Shown here: one piece after another, positions 36,707 to 50,300 of the stretch | Layout: each line of letters starts with the position of its first letter | How positions within the stretch are numbered: the stretch's first letter is position 1 | Translations under genes and position numbers: made by a program | Assembly (NCBI RefSeq): GCF_000346465.2 | Contig: NC_034014.1 | Span: 19,093,263-19,157,262, forward strand | Direction: 5' to 3' | DNA from: Prunus persica | Taxonomy: Eukaryota > Streptophyta > Magnoliopsida > Rosales > Rosaceae | DNA length: 64,000 nucleotides | The notes under the pieces: generated by a model | Database searches by the model: none | Told to the model about the DNA's origin: nothing | The model's input: only the letters and a program-made list of their open reading frames with translations

Positions 36707-39113
36707 ATATACCTCACATCATCCCAAAATGATGGTGATAGAGTTGAGCCCTATCTGGAAAATATGATGTCCGGTCCAATATATTTCCGGAAAATCATTA
36801 AAGTGTCCAACGGATAGTCCTCATAAAAATGCTTCAATACTTTCTTAGTATAAGCAAGAATCTCGTTGGCATAATGCTCGATCCTTAAGTCGAGACAAAT
36901 ATTTCTTGAACTCTTCAGAAGCTTTAATGTGTTGCAATCACATTATAATCAATGTACTCACTGAGGTAATTTATGCATATTAATATTGAGTACAAATTTT
37001 GTGCTTCAAGCACATGTCCTTTAGGGACTTGCTTTATGCAATGTCAATCCTCTCAATGGATTTTGTTTAAAAGGGATTAAACTTTATGACACATTATATA
37101 GCTTTTACCCAGCTATTTATACATCTTTAGGAAATCGCTTCTGGCGATATGCTCCGTGCATTTAATAACCCTTAAAGATAATATGTTGGTCTCCGTAATT
37201 GTGTAATAAGGGGGGCACAATTGAATCTGTAAATATGGAGAAAACCCAACATTCCTTGTTTCTGCCAGAAACAGTGTGTCATACAAAGGAGGTATATTCC
37301 CTTTTATTCCGAACACCCAAGTATAAATTTCAGTATTAACATCTTTTGGGGTTCGTACTGTGGGTTTGTTCTTTCACGTTCATTCTCATCTATAATGGAA
37401 TTACCTCATTCCATTTTGGGCAATAATATTGTCGACATTTAATAATTGAACGTGGTTCCAATCAACACAGCTCATTGATGATTTGAGTAGCTACTCCAAA
37501 ACCAAAAATTGTCATTCATCAATTCATGATCCCATCATTCTCATTTGCACGTGCATGCATCAATTATAAGCATTTCTTTGCTTTTGGGTACCCAAGCCAC
37601 TTCATGGGGCTTTTATTATGTGAGAATATGGATTATAACCTCCAATGGAGCGTTATTTTACAGTAGGCCGTGGATAATCTCCATTTAGGGAGTTGGAACA
37701 TTTAGAACCCATATATCTATCATGCTGAAGGCATGTCACAGATTAATACATACATGTCAATTAATTTCTGGGACCTTAACCCATATTATGGGACTTTAAC
37801 CCATATAATTTGCTACGCATTAGGCGTGCATAATATCAATATTGACATGTCAAAGGATTGTCCTTTCGGGACTTCAATCCACATCATTTGCTACGCAACA
37901 GGCGTGCATCATATTGATCACTGCTATTCCCATATTCTGTTCTTATGGGACTTTAATCTGTGCAGTGTATTATCAATGTATCCAACTTGCAATCTGAAAA
38001 ATTTGCATTAATAATTCATGGATACATACAAGTCATTCTTTTGGAACAGACTTATCTCCCCATTTGGTTACCTTTCAAGATAAAATATCAAATAAGTATA
38101 TAAGCATAAAATAACACAAACATTGCTTACATCCTTAGGTGGGAGAAACTTTTCTCAAGTATCATTCAAGCTCGTATCGGCCCAGTAAATATAATGTAGC
38201 GCTTGATGATCTAGTTATATCCTGCAAGAGCAAAAGTCACAACTCTTTTGCCTCTGGTAAAACAAATAAACCTCATAGTTAGGATCACTTCAAGGATTCA
38301 TTCTTCAGATGTTCATTCTAAAGAAATAAAATCTCTTATGAACAGAGAGTTATAAAAAGAGAAAAAATGCAAAAAATAATGTGATATTGATTGCAAGAGA
38401 AGGTAAGCAATCAAGGAAGGAAGCTGGTGGGAGCAGACAACAAGCTCAGCAATCAAGGAAGGAAGCTGGTGGGAGCAAACGACAAGCTCTCATTTCTTCT
38501 AGTTTAGAAGAACTTCTGGAGATTAGAGCATAAGGTTGCCTTCACAGTTCCCTGATGTGGCGGAAACGTGATCAGGGATAGTCTCGCTTCCTGAATGGAT
38601 GATCAGAGATAGTCTTGCTTCTCGGGCATATTAAGTGCTCACTGATAAGAAAAACAAGTAGATATCGCATCCCTAGGTATGGAGAAAACTAGATGTCTTC
38701 TGCCAAGAAAATTTCGTTAGTAACACATTTATACACAAATACAATGAATAGGTAGAACTGGTGAATTTCAAATTAACTATAGGAAAATTGCGAGATTCTC
38801 GGGATACTTTTGAAAAAGTAGCTCCGTGAAATCTGCAAAGCAAGATCGGCTTTTGACGAAAATAATACTTTGAAAACGCCGAAAGTGCAGACAAACATTA
38901 ATGGAGGCCACGCGAAGTTTTGGAATCTGGGAAAGAAAAAGAGAATATGGGGATCCGAAAAGATATTGGGATCCTGAAAAACTGTAGCCATATTTCCTCC
39001 TATAGATATTGCCTTTGCAAAACTTGATTGGAGCAACTGCGTTGCAATTTAACTTCCTTCATTTTCTGAAACTTTAGTTTTCTCAAGACTTTCTTCGAAA
39101 ACTTTCTTAAAAA

Positions 39114-39665
39114 ATGGCTTCCTCTTCTTCCTGCCCAGATTATTTCAATTTAAATGATACTCCCACAACAACCAGTGACGCCCAAGTTTGGTGTCCATCC
39201 TTTGTATCCAAAAATTGTCATCTCACAGTTAATGATTCTGTGATGATGAATGATGCTACTGCTGTCATAGTAGCTAGGAATTTCATTACTCCAATGGATG
39301 AAATGCTGTTAACAGGGAGGTCTGAGGAAGAGGCTATTGATGACTCAATGACTTTTAGCATTCAGAGTGCTGCTTCTGTTTCTAATATGGCTGATCGTTT
39401 GCGTGCTAGAGCAAACGAGGTTCAGATTTTAACAACTGAAAATTCGTCTCTCCAAAGAATGCTTCATGAGTCTCAACAGGAGGTTGAGAAACTTAAAGGA
39501 GAGAATAATGCCTTGTTGAAACTGGTGAGTTCGTACTCTGTTGATACACTCAGAAGGCTAGACATGCTGCAGGTCTCCAATGAAAGAATTTTGGGAGACC
39601 ACGAGAGGCTCATGGCTAAGCTTAAGAGGCGCCGTCCTCTTCCTTCAGAGGCTTCTAGAACATAA
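39114..39665 (+). CDS. Antisense ORF of element B, coiled-coil protein of unknown function
   Basis: An intact 183-codon frame, collinear with 3119-3670 and without indels, again opposite to the element's transcription. Replacements relative to the A copy cluster in the first 107 residues. The coiled-coil half (about 108-183) has a single K-to-E change. The upstream 900 bp, including the 42-bp tandem repeat near 38408 and the TATA-like CTATAGATA near 39000, is conserved too. Retention of an open frame in two separate insertions, in a family that lacks pol, suggests that the protein or its mRNA matters to the element. It could also be a passenger gene. The family is not recognised. Confidence 0.6.
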   Translation: MASSSSCPDYFNLNDTPTTTSDAQVWCPSFVSKNCHLTVNDSVMMNDATAVIVARNFITPMDEMLLTGRSEEEAIDDSMTFSIQSAASVSNMADRLRARANEVQILTTENSSLQRMLHESQQEVEKLKGENNALLKLVSSYSVDTLRRLDMLQVSNERILGDHERLMAKLKRRRPLPSEASRT

Positions 39666-40474
39666 TGTATTTTTATAGATTTTACATGGCCTGCACCTTC
39701 ATTGCAGGAAAAAATCTATCTGTTGTATGTTCCTGTAATAATAATTGCGCACATTCTTAAACTTGCATCTGTGGTTTTTACGTCTTTTCAAAATGACGGT
39801 TTGGAACCTTGTGCCTTATAGGTTCAAATAACCACATCGACTCTCCCAAATTTCATATTTCAACGTATGGAACTTTTGGCCTGGGCTAAACACAAACTCA
39901 GAATTTATTCGCCCTTTTCAAGTGGACATGAAATATGAATTGAGTAAAAGCTACGATAATATCGCAATATAGTAGTGAAGAGCATTAACTACTATATACC
40001 CACAACCTCAAATTCGGGATTTCTCATATATTTGAATCCATGTGCTTCTGGCACAGATATATCAAAATATGTGGGGAGCCTCAATTCATCATTTGAGATT
40101 TATATTGATATTATCCATTTCACAGTGTATTCTTAACAACCGGAATTCACAAAATATATTTCTTCCTTGAGGTGTCGATTATAACAGAATCGAACTTTAT
40201 TAAATTCATCATTCTCTTATGCCAAAGAAATATGTGGCGTACCACAATTTGCAATAATACCTCAAGGGTTGTCCATTTAATTGTTGGAACTTCAAGTTCT
40301 CAACACTGTTAAATTTTGAACCTCAAGCCAAAATTACATATTCTCATGGTATAGACATTTTTACAATTTTCTGTACATATTTCTAGACTTCAAGCCCTTA
40401 TATAATTGTCCATATCTTGAGGAACTTCTGGCATCTCATTTAATTGCTCATCCATGAGTTTAAGGAACTGCAGG

Positions 40475-40714
40475 TTCCCTTTTGAATAGTGACAGTTTAC
40501 CCAAAATGGTAAATATTTATGCATACATCACTATTCATGTATACGGCACTATTCATGTGTACAGTACATTTGCCAATACAGTTATTTTCATGTGTTCCCT
40601 TTTGAATAGTGACAGTTTACCCAAAATGGTAAATATTTATGCATACATCACTATTCATGTATACGGCACTATTCATGTGTACAGTACATTTGCCAATACA
40701 GTTATTTTCATGTG
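40475..40714. repeat. 120-bp perfect tandem duplication in element B
   Basis: Units 40475-40594 and 40595-40714 begin TTCCCTTTTGAATAGTGACA and appear identical. Element A has one copy (about 4302-4440). The unit includes stem-loop motifs such as TATGCATA and CATGTATACGG. Confidence 0.85.
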
Positions 40715-41020
40715 TACGGCACTATTAACCAATATAATACTGTTACATCATTTAAGGAACCCCATGTCCTTATTTACATATCACGAATCAAGGACTCTCA
40801 AGTCCGATCACACGTTTACAAATATAGTACTGGAGAGACTGCCAGCTCTCATATCAATATCATCATCAAGGATCTTCAAGTCCTGATGTAGTTGTATGAT
40901 GAGGATCAAGAAACTTCTGGTTCTGATCTGTATCCTTGTAAAAAAAAAAACTCATCATACCACACAATTAATCCATAAAATAAATTGCTTGTAAATTAAA
41001 TTATTGGTAAATGAATTGCT

Positions 41021-41670
41021 TGTATGGACGATAAACCCGCACCATACGTTAAATAAAAGTAAATGTGCGGTAAAGTAAATTCATAAAGTATGAGGGTTCA
41101 TTCCTCATCATACTTTAAGTAAAAGTAAATGTGCGGTAAAGTAAATTCATAAAGTATGAGGGTTAATTCCTCATCATACTTTAAGTAAAAGTAAATGTGC
41201 GATAAAATAAATTACTTGCTATATGGACGTTAATTCCGCACCATATCTTAAATAAAATTAAATGTGCGGTAAAGTAAATTCATAAAGTATGAGGGTTAAT
41301 TCCTCATCATACTTTAAGTAAACGTAAATTTGCAGTAAAGTAAATTCATAAAGTATGAGGGTTAATTCCTCATCATACTTTAAGTAAAAGTAAATGTGCG
41401 ATAAAATAAATTACTTGCTATATGGACGTTAATTCCGCACCATATCTTAAATAAAATTAAATATGCGGTAAAGTAAATTCATAAAGTATGAGGGTTAATT
41501 CCACATCATACTTTAAGTAAAAGTAAATTTACGATAAAGTAAACGTGCTTGTATGGGCACTAATTCTGCTCCATACATTTAAATAAAAGTAAAGGCGTGG
41601 ACAATAAACCCGCACCACCCTTTTAAATAAATACTGTTGTATGGGTAATAAACCTACACCATACAGTAAA
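41021..41670 (-). repeat. Leader hairpin array of element B (about 11 units)
   Basis: The same stem-loop type as in A and C, expanded by a repeat of about 66/132 bp. AAGTATGA/TCATACTT hairpins recur near 41087, 41153, 41286, 41351 and 41485, alternating with TATATGG-type ones near 41219 and 41418. TGTATGG/CCATACA hairpins lie near 41550 and 41637. Confidence 0.75.
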
Positions 41671-41746
41671 TAAAATAAATGTGCAGTAAAGTAAATTTCA
41701 TAAAGTATAAATAATAGTGCAGCACAAAAATTATACCTGAGAGCTT

Positions 41747-41759
41747 CTCGTGCTGATAA
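41747..41759 (-). other. Primer-binding site of element B
   Basis: TTATCAGCACGAG on the minus strand, 2 nt inside the 5' LTR, identical to element A. Confidence 0.7.
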
Positions 41760-41761
41760 CG

Positions 41762-42268
41762 TGTTATAAAATTATTGAGATATGTGCGAATATTGAGCTG
41801 CACGTAAAGTAAATGAGACACAGTATTTAACGAGGTTCGGCTATGCCTACGTCCCCGGAGAGCAGCAGTAGTAACTTTTCCACTATGTAAAATAATAGGG
41901 CTACAACTTTAGTGTTTACAATATATGTGGCTCACTAATTTTTCTCTCTTGGAGAAATTTCTCTCCACTCTATTTTTCTCTCTACTTACTCACCCTCTTT
42001 CTTCCTTCTCTTCCTTTCTTTCTTTCCTCACTCATTCTTCTCTTCATTTTGGTGTGTATTACAAGTGAATGAGCAAGCCTATTTATAGGCAAAGTAAAAG
42101 GCTTCTAATGGAGACATAATGATTTCTCCCCAACATTATAATTTCATCTTTTGACTAATCATCCCACTTCTAACACCATCATTTCTTCTTTTGACTACCA
42201 TACTGAACACCATCATTTTTCTTCCATCATTTCTCTTTATGTGGTCTTCACCAATATTATTTACAACA
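41762..42268 (-). repeat. 5' LTR of element B
   Basis: 507 bp from TGTTATAAAA to TTACAACA, 503 of 507 positions identical to 35822-36328. The right flank repeats GGGCT. Confidence 0.95.
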
Positions 42269-42273
42269 GGGCT

Positions 42274-45200
42274 GGGGTTGTTTTGTGGTGTTTTTTGAGT
42301 TTTTTTGTTGTTGGGCTTGATAGTGGTAGACCTGTAATTTATAGGAACTTTAACACTAATTTGTTATATAATAAATGGATTTTGGGTATGGTTCTAAAGT
42401 ATATTCTATGTGGGGTTTTTTTTATAAATTCAGGTCCTATTTTTGGTATATTAGTGAAGCTCCCTTGATTTTTATCTTTCATGAAACATGATTGCTAATA
42501 GTGCTGCTCCTACATCTGGAAAAAAGTGAAATGGGTTTCTACGTTTGGGGATGATTGCACACTTAGACAAAAGTGGTTTGGATAGGTGTATTGATTAACA
42601 TGAAGCTCATAGCTCTTGTTCTGTGATAATATGACTAAAAACATTTATAGTGGTTTGGGCCTAAATACCACGCGCCAGCCTAATTAATTATTGGCCCATG
42701 TCAAAAATAGGAGTTTGCGCTTTGTTTTATTAAAGTCAGAAGTTAGCCCAAATGCGTTTAGAGACCCAGACCTTTGTGAACCAGTTACAAGGAATAAATT
42801 TACAAATTAAGGATTGTAGGGGCTTTTTCATTCCGGCAGCTACTGATGGGTCTGGGCTGCTGTGAAGAGCCAAATGTGTGAAATTGCCCTTGGGTCTGAG
42901 TTCAAGAATCAAACCCCAAGAGTGCTTCGAAAGGGTAGCTAAGCTTCAGGAAACACCTTGGTCTTCTTCACAAATGAAACCAACAGTTGCTTACAGATAA
43001 ATTCTTGGCTTGGCTTGAGAGGCTTGTGGCATTGAAGCTAAGCATTCATCAGTTTAGCATGAGAGAGGGAAAGACCAGATTTTCTACAAGAAACCGATGT
43101 TTAAAACAAAGGATTTCGTGAGAATTTGTTGAGGAGAGAAAGACAGAGATTAGGGTGGAAGAATGGGTGCTTTGGGTAATTTTCCGGTAGCTTGACGAAA
43201 GCTTCGTTAGGCTTTAGAATGGCTGGTCATAAGAGAAGATGGGAAGAAACGGAGGAATAGGGCTCGAAATTGAAAGGTTCCAATGATGAGAGATGATGCT
43301 TGCTCTCTCTAGATGTGTCTTGAGATAATAGGTAGAGGATACCCCCATTTTTGTAGCAGCTGGAAGCTCCTTCTTCCCAAGAAACCCTAATGGGTTCTCT
43401 CCAATTTTGTCAAGTCTTCCCTTTCATTTATCTTCCCTTCCTCTAATTCATCCTAATTTGTGAAATCCCCTCTATCCAAATACATAGAGACAAGATTTTT
43501 GGGAGCTCAAAAGTCTTCCTACAACCATTCCAGTGGTAACCTCCAATCTCTGGTTATCACTTCTCATTCTTTGCTCCCCTATTTCATGGCAAGAGCTGGT
43601 AAAAGAAGAAAATAGATACCATCGTTGGTTTGAAGGATGCCTTTTCTCCTAGCAACCTGCGCGCACTAATACCCTTTGGTCGTTTGAATGGTTTGTCTCG
43701 AGGTTTGCCTTTGGTCACGTGCTAGAGCTTCCCAGTAGCCTGTGCAAGTCTCTATCCCTTGGTTTTCTATTGTGATTTTGTTTCTAGCCATGTGCTGGAC
43801 ACTTTCAGATTTTTCTAAGTCACTTGGGCCATTCCCTAAGGCAATGGGCTAGTTTACTAAGGGGATGGGCCAACCTTCTAGAGTGATGAACCATTTTTTA
43901 CTAAGGTGATGGGCCAATTTTCTAAGGTAATGGGCTACCTTTTTCTCTCTTTCATGCTTTCCCACATTTTTGGGCTCAAGAAATGAGCTCGAGTTTTGGG
44001 GCTCCCAAGCAGCCCAAAACTTTCACTTCTTAGCCCATCAATAGGTCTCATGAATGCTTGTAACCATCCATATCACAACCGTCTCAACAAGCCCCAGGCA
44101 TTCGAGTGGCTTGGGCTCACTTAAGCTTGTAGCGTGGCGTGTTACTTATTTGCTTGGCGTGGCACGTGTGCAAGCGCATATGACGAATTCTTACGTACCC
44201 AAGTTGGGTTTTTTTCCAAGTTAGGTGTCGTACTGGGCTAGAAATATATTTGGGCCCACCCTTTGATTTTGTGGGCCTCAACAAAGATTAATTGCCATTA
44301 ATGGTGATTTAATCTGAACAAATCAGTTTCTAATTGGTTTAAAAACTAAGCCTAGCTTCTAATCTCTCCGAAGGATCAAAATTTGATCATCACCGTTGAT
44401 CACAATTTCAGAAATCAAGTCAGTAGATTTTTGGGAAGATCTCTCTCTCTCTACAAGAGCCCACGTGACTCTAAAGTCAAGATTTCAACAGGGCAGATAA
44501 CATGATGGGGAGTTGGTAGAAGGTTTAATCGAAAAATAACTCCCCATAACCATTTAATGCTAGAAAAGAGGGCCAAGTTTCTTTCCTATGCTCATAAGGG
44601 CTTTGCATCAGGGCAAATAGGGTTTATGAGAGATAAACAAGAGTAAGAGAGTTGGTTGACTGAAGATCAAAACTGATCATCATAAAAACTTAATTTTGAT
44701 GGGGGTTTTCTTTTGTCAAACTAAACTACTATCCCTTTTTTCGCGCTGGAATAAGGAATCCACTCAACATATCTATCCTCCAGATATTAAGGAATAAACC
44801 CTCATTCAGATTCTCTATAAATATGATAGGGGTGAACAGGATTGAGGATAGCAAAAAATTCAATCAAAATGAAAACTCTCAAGTCATACTGATAAATTCA
44901 AAACAAGATCATACGACCTCAAAAGCCTTCAGACTCTGAAGCAATCAAGCTCTTTGATTTATAAAAGACATCCAGTCTCTGATAGAACAGGCAGACCTCA
45001 AGTTTCTAACTTCAGTTTAACTTAAAGAAGCAGTTCACAAAGAAAACGAGATCTCTCTCATTACAAATTTGATTCAGCATAGGATAATCAAGCAGAGTTC
45101 AAGCTTTTCATAATATGAAAACCTCAACAAATTTAGAGAGATGCCTTGATGCCTGAGAATCATCAGAACAGATCGCATGTGATCCACAATTAAGCAGAAC

Positions 45201-46206
45201 AGGTGCTGAAGTGCAGTTTCGAACCAGAAATCGTCAATTTAGCCACTTAAATCGTCAATTTAGCCACTTCCAATGCAATCCAATCCAGACTGAAGATATT
45301 CCAGTTCTGCCCATCGAACAAGCCTCTTTACGATTAAAATAGATTAAAGCTCTGCCAATCTCAACATTGATATCGATTTCCAGCTGAACCTCATCAGTTG
45401 AAGGTGTTGATGTTTGAATCCATCACAGATACATCCAGTCCAGCCTGAGTCACGTACAACAATCCAAGCAGAAATCGAAGCCCAATGTTCTGTTATCCTT
45501 TCAGACGTTGCAGTTCCCTTTTGTTTTAAATTGTATAATAGGCAGTTCTCTTTAAAACAGTTTGATTTATTTTCAATATTCATTTTGGCCAGAACTACTA
45601 GTTTTTACTGTGAGAAATTGTAAAGTCCTCACCAGTTTGAGGCAAGAAAAGAACTTACTTGAGATATATTCCTCACCCAAATTCACAATCACTTGTTTAA
45701 AGTTAGTAACTTGGGGTGCAAGTTATTTATTTTTCATAAGTCTGTTAGGGTCTTGACCACTAACAGTGGCATGCACGCACACCAAAGAAAGTTGACTTGT
45801 TGACCACAAATGGTTTTCAAGTCAATGGAAAATTTTACCCGACCATCACAGGAATTAAATCTAAACATGTAACAAAAGTAAATAAGCTCTATAACATTGC
45901 ATAACAAACTTGTAAACTGGTATAGTAAAATGCAGGTAGTAAATTCATTTGACTTGCTAGATTATAATTCAACAGAGTGTTATCAAATTTGGACAATTTT
46001 TTTTATAATTGCTTGCTAACTTGGAGGTCTCTTTAGAGGAAAAATGGGGGATTATATTGGGAAACGCTTTCTCGATGTTGGGAGAATAGTTTTTTCGCAG
46101 ATAAGCTCCAATTTAGTTATTCCATTAGCAGCTGTTTGTTGCAAATGTTGCAGGATGACCAATCCACAACATTCAAGCATGGGCTGGTCTTGTTTATTAT
46201 GTGATG
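42274..46206. other. About 3.9 kb with no recognised gene
   Basis: I find no supported coding frame. A tandem-like run of ATGGGCCAATTTTCTAAGG motifs lies at about 43825-43940. A CT-rich tract is near 44443. A 22-bp doublet (AATCGTCAATTTAGCCACTT) is at about 45228-45270. The start (to about 42640) may be the far flank of the MULE/Ulp1 block. No TIR could be identified. Confidence 0.5.
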
Positions 46207-46589
46207 TAGGGGTGGCAATTTCCTACACGACTCGAAACCCGCATGGAAAAAATACGACCCGAACCCGCACGGAAAAAATACGACCCGAACCCGTATGATT
46301 AATAATTGGGTAATTTTCAAGTCAACCCGTTATGACCTGTTTATTAAACAGGTGGGTTTCAGGTCAACCTGCCAACCCGTTTAAACACATGTTTAACCCA
46401 TTTATTAAATGGGTCGTGTCAACTCGTGTAATACACGCTAACCCGCCAAAAAATGAAGAGAAATGATGGCTTCAAAACACACGCAAGGGGTTTCGAACTC
46501 CCACCACCCACATTCCTCTCCAACACCTTATCCACCATGCTACATACAACCTTGTGATTATATACTATGCCTTTTGATATTTATAATGT

Positions 46590-46811
46590 TTCTTTTTCTT
46601 TCTTTTCCTTCTCTCTTCTCTCTTTTTTTTTCTTTCTTTTCCTTCTCTTTAGTTTTCTCTCGTCTTTCTCTCTTTTTCTTTTTCTTTTCTTTCTTTTCCT
46701 TCTCTCTTCTCTCTTTTTTTTTTCTTTCTTTTCCTTCTCTTTAGTTTTCTCTCGTCTCTCTCTCTTTTTCTTTTTTTTTCTTTCTTTTCCTTCTCTTTAG
46801 TTTTCTCTCAT
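46590..46811. repeat. TTTCTTTTCCTTCTC microsatellite in the hAT element
   Basis: A pyrimidine-only tract with a partly regular unit of about 30-55 bp (TTTAGTTTTCTCTC recurs about four times). Confidence 0.8.
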
Positions 46812-47172
46812 TGTTATAAAACTAGAATAATAAGAGGATGAGAAGTACCACTGTAATATTGGGAGTGGAATTATATTTCTCTTTGTGGTGTTTACACTGA
46901 CAGAATTTCTCCTCAGATAAACTCCAATCTTTCTCTTCTCTCTGACTCTCACTCTATTCTCTTCTTTCTTCCCTCTATTCTTTTATTCTTCCGTATGTGT
47001 TTACAAGCAAATATAATGTCTATTTATAGGCAAAGTAAAGGGAGACATAATGATTTCTCCCCAACATCATTATCCCATCTTTTGACTAATACCTTCTAGC
47101 TTTATCTCCATCTTTTGACTAATTGCCATCTAGTTTTACCTATACCTATGTGGGCTTCATTTCTTTATAACA
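46812..47172 (-). repeat. 3' LTR of element C
   Basis: 361 bp from TGTTATAAAACTAG to TTTATAACA, identical to 53214-53574. Minus-strand TATA box near 47020-47030. Confidence 0.95.
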
Positions 47173-47396
47173 CTCCCCCTTGAAGACCACATGTCCCTAG
47201 ATTGGTTGCCTCATTAAAACCTTGCTTGGAAAAACCCAGTGGGAAAAAACCTAAGCGAAGGAAAAAGAGTACAACTTTATTTGGGACATAAGGGTAATGC
47301 ACTCATGTTGCCTCGTTAAAACCTTGCTGGGAAAAACCCGGTGGGAAAAAAAACCCTAGTCAAAGGAAAAAGAGTACAACGTGCATATGTCCTGTG

Positions 47397-50300
47397 TTAG
47401 AGGACTCTTGAATGCTCCCCCTGATTTTGCATGCTCCAACTTGATTGCTTGCAGAGTTGTCGTAATCCGATGCCATGCACTAACTTTTGGAATGTACATT
47501 TCGGCAATGATTTAGTGAAGAGATCTGCCAGGTTATTGCTTGCGCGGATTTGTCTGACTTTGATTTCTTGACTCTTCTGGAGCTCATGTGTATAGAAAAA
47601 CTTTGGTGAGATGTGCTTGGTCCTGTCACCCTTTATATACCCTCCTGTGATCTGAGCAATACAAGCTGCATTGTCCTCATTCAAGATTGTTGGAGTGTCT
47701 GTTGCTGAGGGTAGGGCACATGTGCTTCGGATGTGATGGATCACTGACCTTAACCAAACGCATTCACGACTGGCTTCATGGAGGGCAAGTATTTCTGAGT
47801 GATTGGAAGATGTGGCCACTAATGTTTGTTTCGTTGAGCGCCATGAGATTGCAGTTCCTCCACATGTAAATACATACCCAGTCTGTGATCGTCCTTGATG
47901 TGGATCAGAGAGATATCCTGCATCAGCATAACCAACAATATTCTGGGAGTTGGTCGATTCACTGGAATAGAATAACCCCATGTCTGCTGTCCCACGAAGG
48001 TATCGTAGAACATGTTTGATGCCAGTCCAATGTCGCCTTGTTGGAGCAGAACTGTACCTTGCTAACAGATTTACTGAAAATGATATGTCTGGTCTGGTAC
48101 ATTGTGCTAGGTACAATAAAGCACCTATTGCACTAAGATATGGTACTTCTGGACCAAGGACCATTTCATCATCCCCTTTTGGATGATATGGGTCTTTCTT
48201 AGTGTCAAGCGACCGAACGACCATTGGAGTGCTAAGTGGATGGGCTTTATCCATGCCAAACTGTTTCAATACTTTTTCAGTATAAGTTGATTGATGCACC
48301 AAAATTCCATTAGCACTATGCTCAATCTGCAAGCCAAGACAATATTTTGTCTTTCCAAGGTCTTTCATCTCAAACTCTCGTTTGAGATAATCATCAGTCT
48401 TTTGAAGCTCTTCAGAAGTTCCAATTAGATTCATGTCGTCGACATATACTGCCACTATCGCAAATCCAGACTCTGATTTCTTAATAAACACACATGGGCA
48501 AATAGGATCATTTGTGTATCCTTCTTTCAGTAAATACTTACTGAGACGATTGTACCACATTCGTCCAGATTGTTTTAGCCCATATAATGATCTTCTCAAT
48601 TTAACTGAGAACATGCCCCGTGGTTTATTTCTGGCTGCTTCAGTCAGCCTGAATCCTTCTGGAACTTTCATGTATATATCTGTATCCAATTCTCCATACA
48701 AATATGCGGTAATGACATCCATGAGTCTCATTTCAAGTTTTTCTGAAACCGCCAAACTTATTAAGTAACGGAATGTAATTGTGTCCATTACTGGAGAGTA
48801 CGTTTCCACATAATCAATTCCAGGCCTTTGTGAAAAACCTTGCGCAACGAGTCGCGCTTTATACCTTGAGATCTCATTTTTCTCATTGCGCTTTCTTGTA
48901 AATACCCACTTGTAACCTACAGGGTTCACATTGGGTGGAGTTGAAACAATATGTCCAAAAACACTCCTTTTTTCCAAAGAATTTAATTCTGCCTGGATTG
49001 CATCTTTCCACTTAGGCCAATCTTGCCTCTGTGTACATTTATTAATAGAGCACGGCTCAATATCATCATCTTTTATGATCTCAGCAGCCACTGAGAATGC
49101 AAATATATCATCGATGATCATCTCATTTCTACTCCACAATTCATCAATGAACGTATAATTTATGGAGATTTCTTGACTTTCAGGTACGGTTGCCACTCCA
49201 GGGGCACTTGTCTCACCAATGACGTTTTCCTTGTCAAGAAGTACCTGTCCCTCTTTGGGGGCATTTGAATTATGAATTGTGGGCTCTCTATTTATTTCAT
49301 TTGGATTCATTTTGTCCATCAACTTCCTCTTTCGAGGAACTGAATTCTTTGAGCCTAGTGGTCTGCCACGCTTTAGGCGAGCAGCAGATGAACCATTTGC
49401 TGGCACATTGCTTTGTCCATTATGGACATCAATCCGTGCGGGTGCATTTGCCGCTGGGATATGAGATTTCGTCACCTTTGCTGCATCATTAAATGCATCT
49501 GGCGTCTGATTTGCAATATTTTGCAGGTGAACGATCCTTCTCACTTCGTTTTCGCATTGAGCAGTATGAGGATCGAAATGAGACAATGTGGATACATTCC
49601 ATGATAATTCATGTCGTTTTTCAGGAATGAGTTTGCCTTGTTCTTTAGACACAGATTTTTCTTCCCATAATGGTGGGAAGATTGTCTCATCAAAATCACA
49701 ATCCGCAAATCGTGCGGTAAAAATATCACCCGTCAGGGGTTCCAAGTATCTGATGATAGATGGTGAATCAAAACCAACATAAATTCTCAATCTGCGTTGA
49801 GGGCCCATCTTAGTACGTTGCGATGGTGCAATGGGTACATATACCGCACACCCAAAAATTCTTAAATGTGAAATGTTTGGTTGATTTCCCAATACGAGTT
49901 GTATTGGAGAATATTGATTGTTGGCGACGGGCCTCAATCGCACAAGTGATGCTGCATGTAAAATGGCATATCCCCAAGTAGAAATTGGCAACTTTGTTTT
50001 CATTAGCAAAGTGCGTGCTATCAATTGAAGGCGCTTAATTAAAGCTTCTGCCAATCCATTTTGAGTATGCACATAGGGAACAGGATGTTCAATATCAATG
50101 CCTAGTGACATGCAGTAGTCATCAAAAGTCTGAGATGTAAATTCACCAGCATTATCGAGTCTGATTGACTTAATGGGATAGTCTGGGAATTGGGCTTGTA
50201 ATTTAATTATCTGAGCCAAAAGCCTAGCAAATGCCATATTTCGAGTGGATAAAAGACAAACATGTGACCATCGGGTAGATGCGTCCACCAAGACCATAAA

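Larger units (their letters stand above)
35822..42268 (-). mobile_element. Element B: complete pol-less LTR retrotransposon, TSD GGGCT
   Basis: A complete copy with 507-bp LTRs at 35822-36328 and 41762-42268, flanked by GGGCT at 35817-35821 and 42269-42273. The LTRs differ at four sites with no indel, one of them in the left terminus (TTACAATA for TTACAACA), so insertion is young. Orientation is minus by PBS and polypurine tract. The interior parallels element A throughout: short ORF by the 3' LTR, stem-loop fields, antisense ORF and leader array. It holds no pol. An extra stretch of about 240 bp near 39960-40200 is absent from A, and the leader array is longer. Confidence 0.95.

Noticed and set aside
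41021..41670. CRISPR-like array of palindromic repeats and spacers
   Set aside because: The repeats are degenerate covarying hairpins inside a retrotransposon leader, the spacers are near-identical AT-rich sequence, and the genome is a plant.
42470..42640. Possible exon (MIANSAAPTSGKK...)
   Set aside because: The frame breaks within 15 codons and no family or splice sites support it.
9800..42700. Terminal inverted repeats of the MULE
   Set aside because: Short matches such as GGCCCAAA exist on both sides, but no extended inverted match or 9-bp TSD could be found by eye.
46044..46298. 84-codon ORF as a gene
   Set aside because: It runs into the hAT terminus at 46207; at most a few codons upstream could be an old exon, and no family is recognised.
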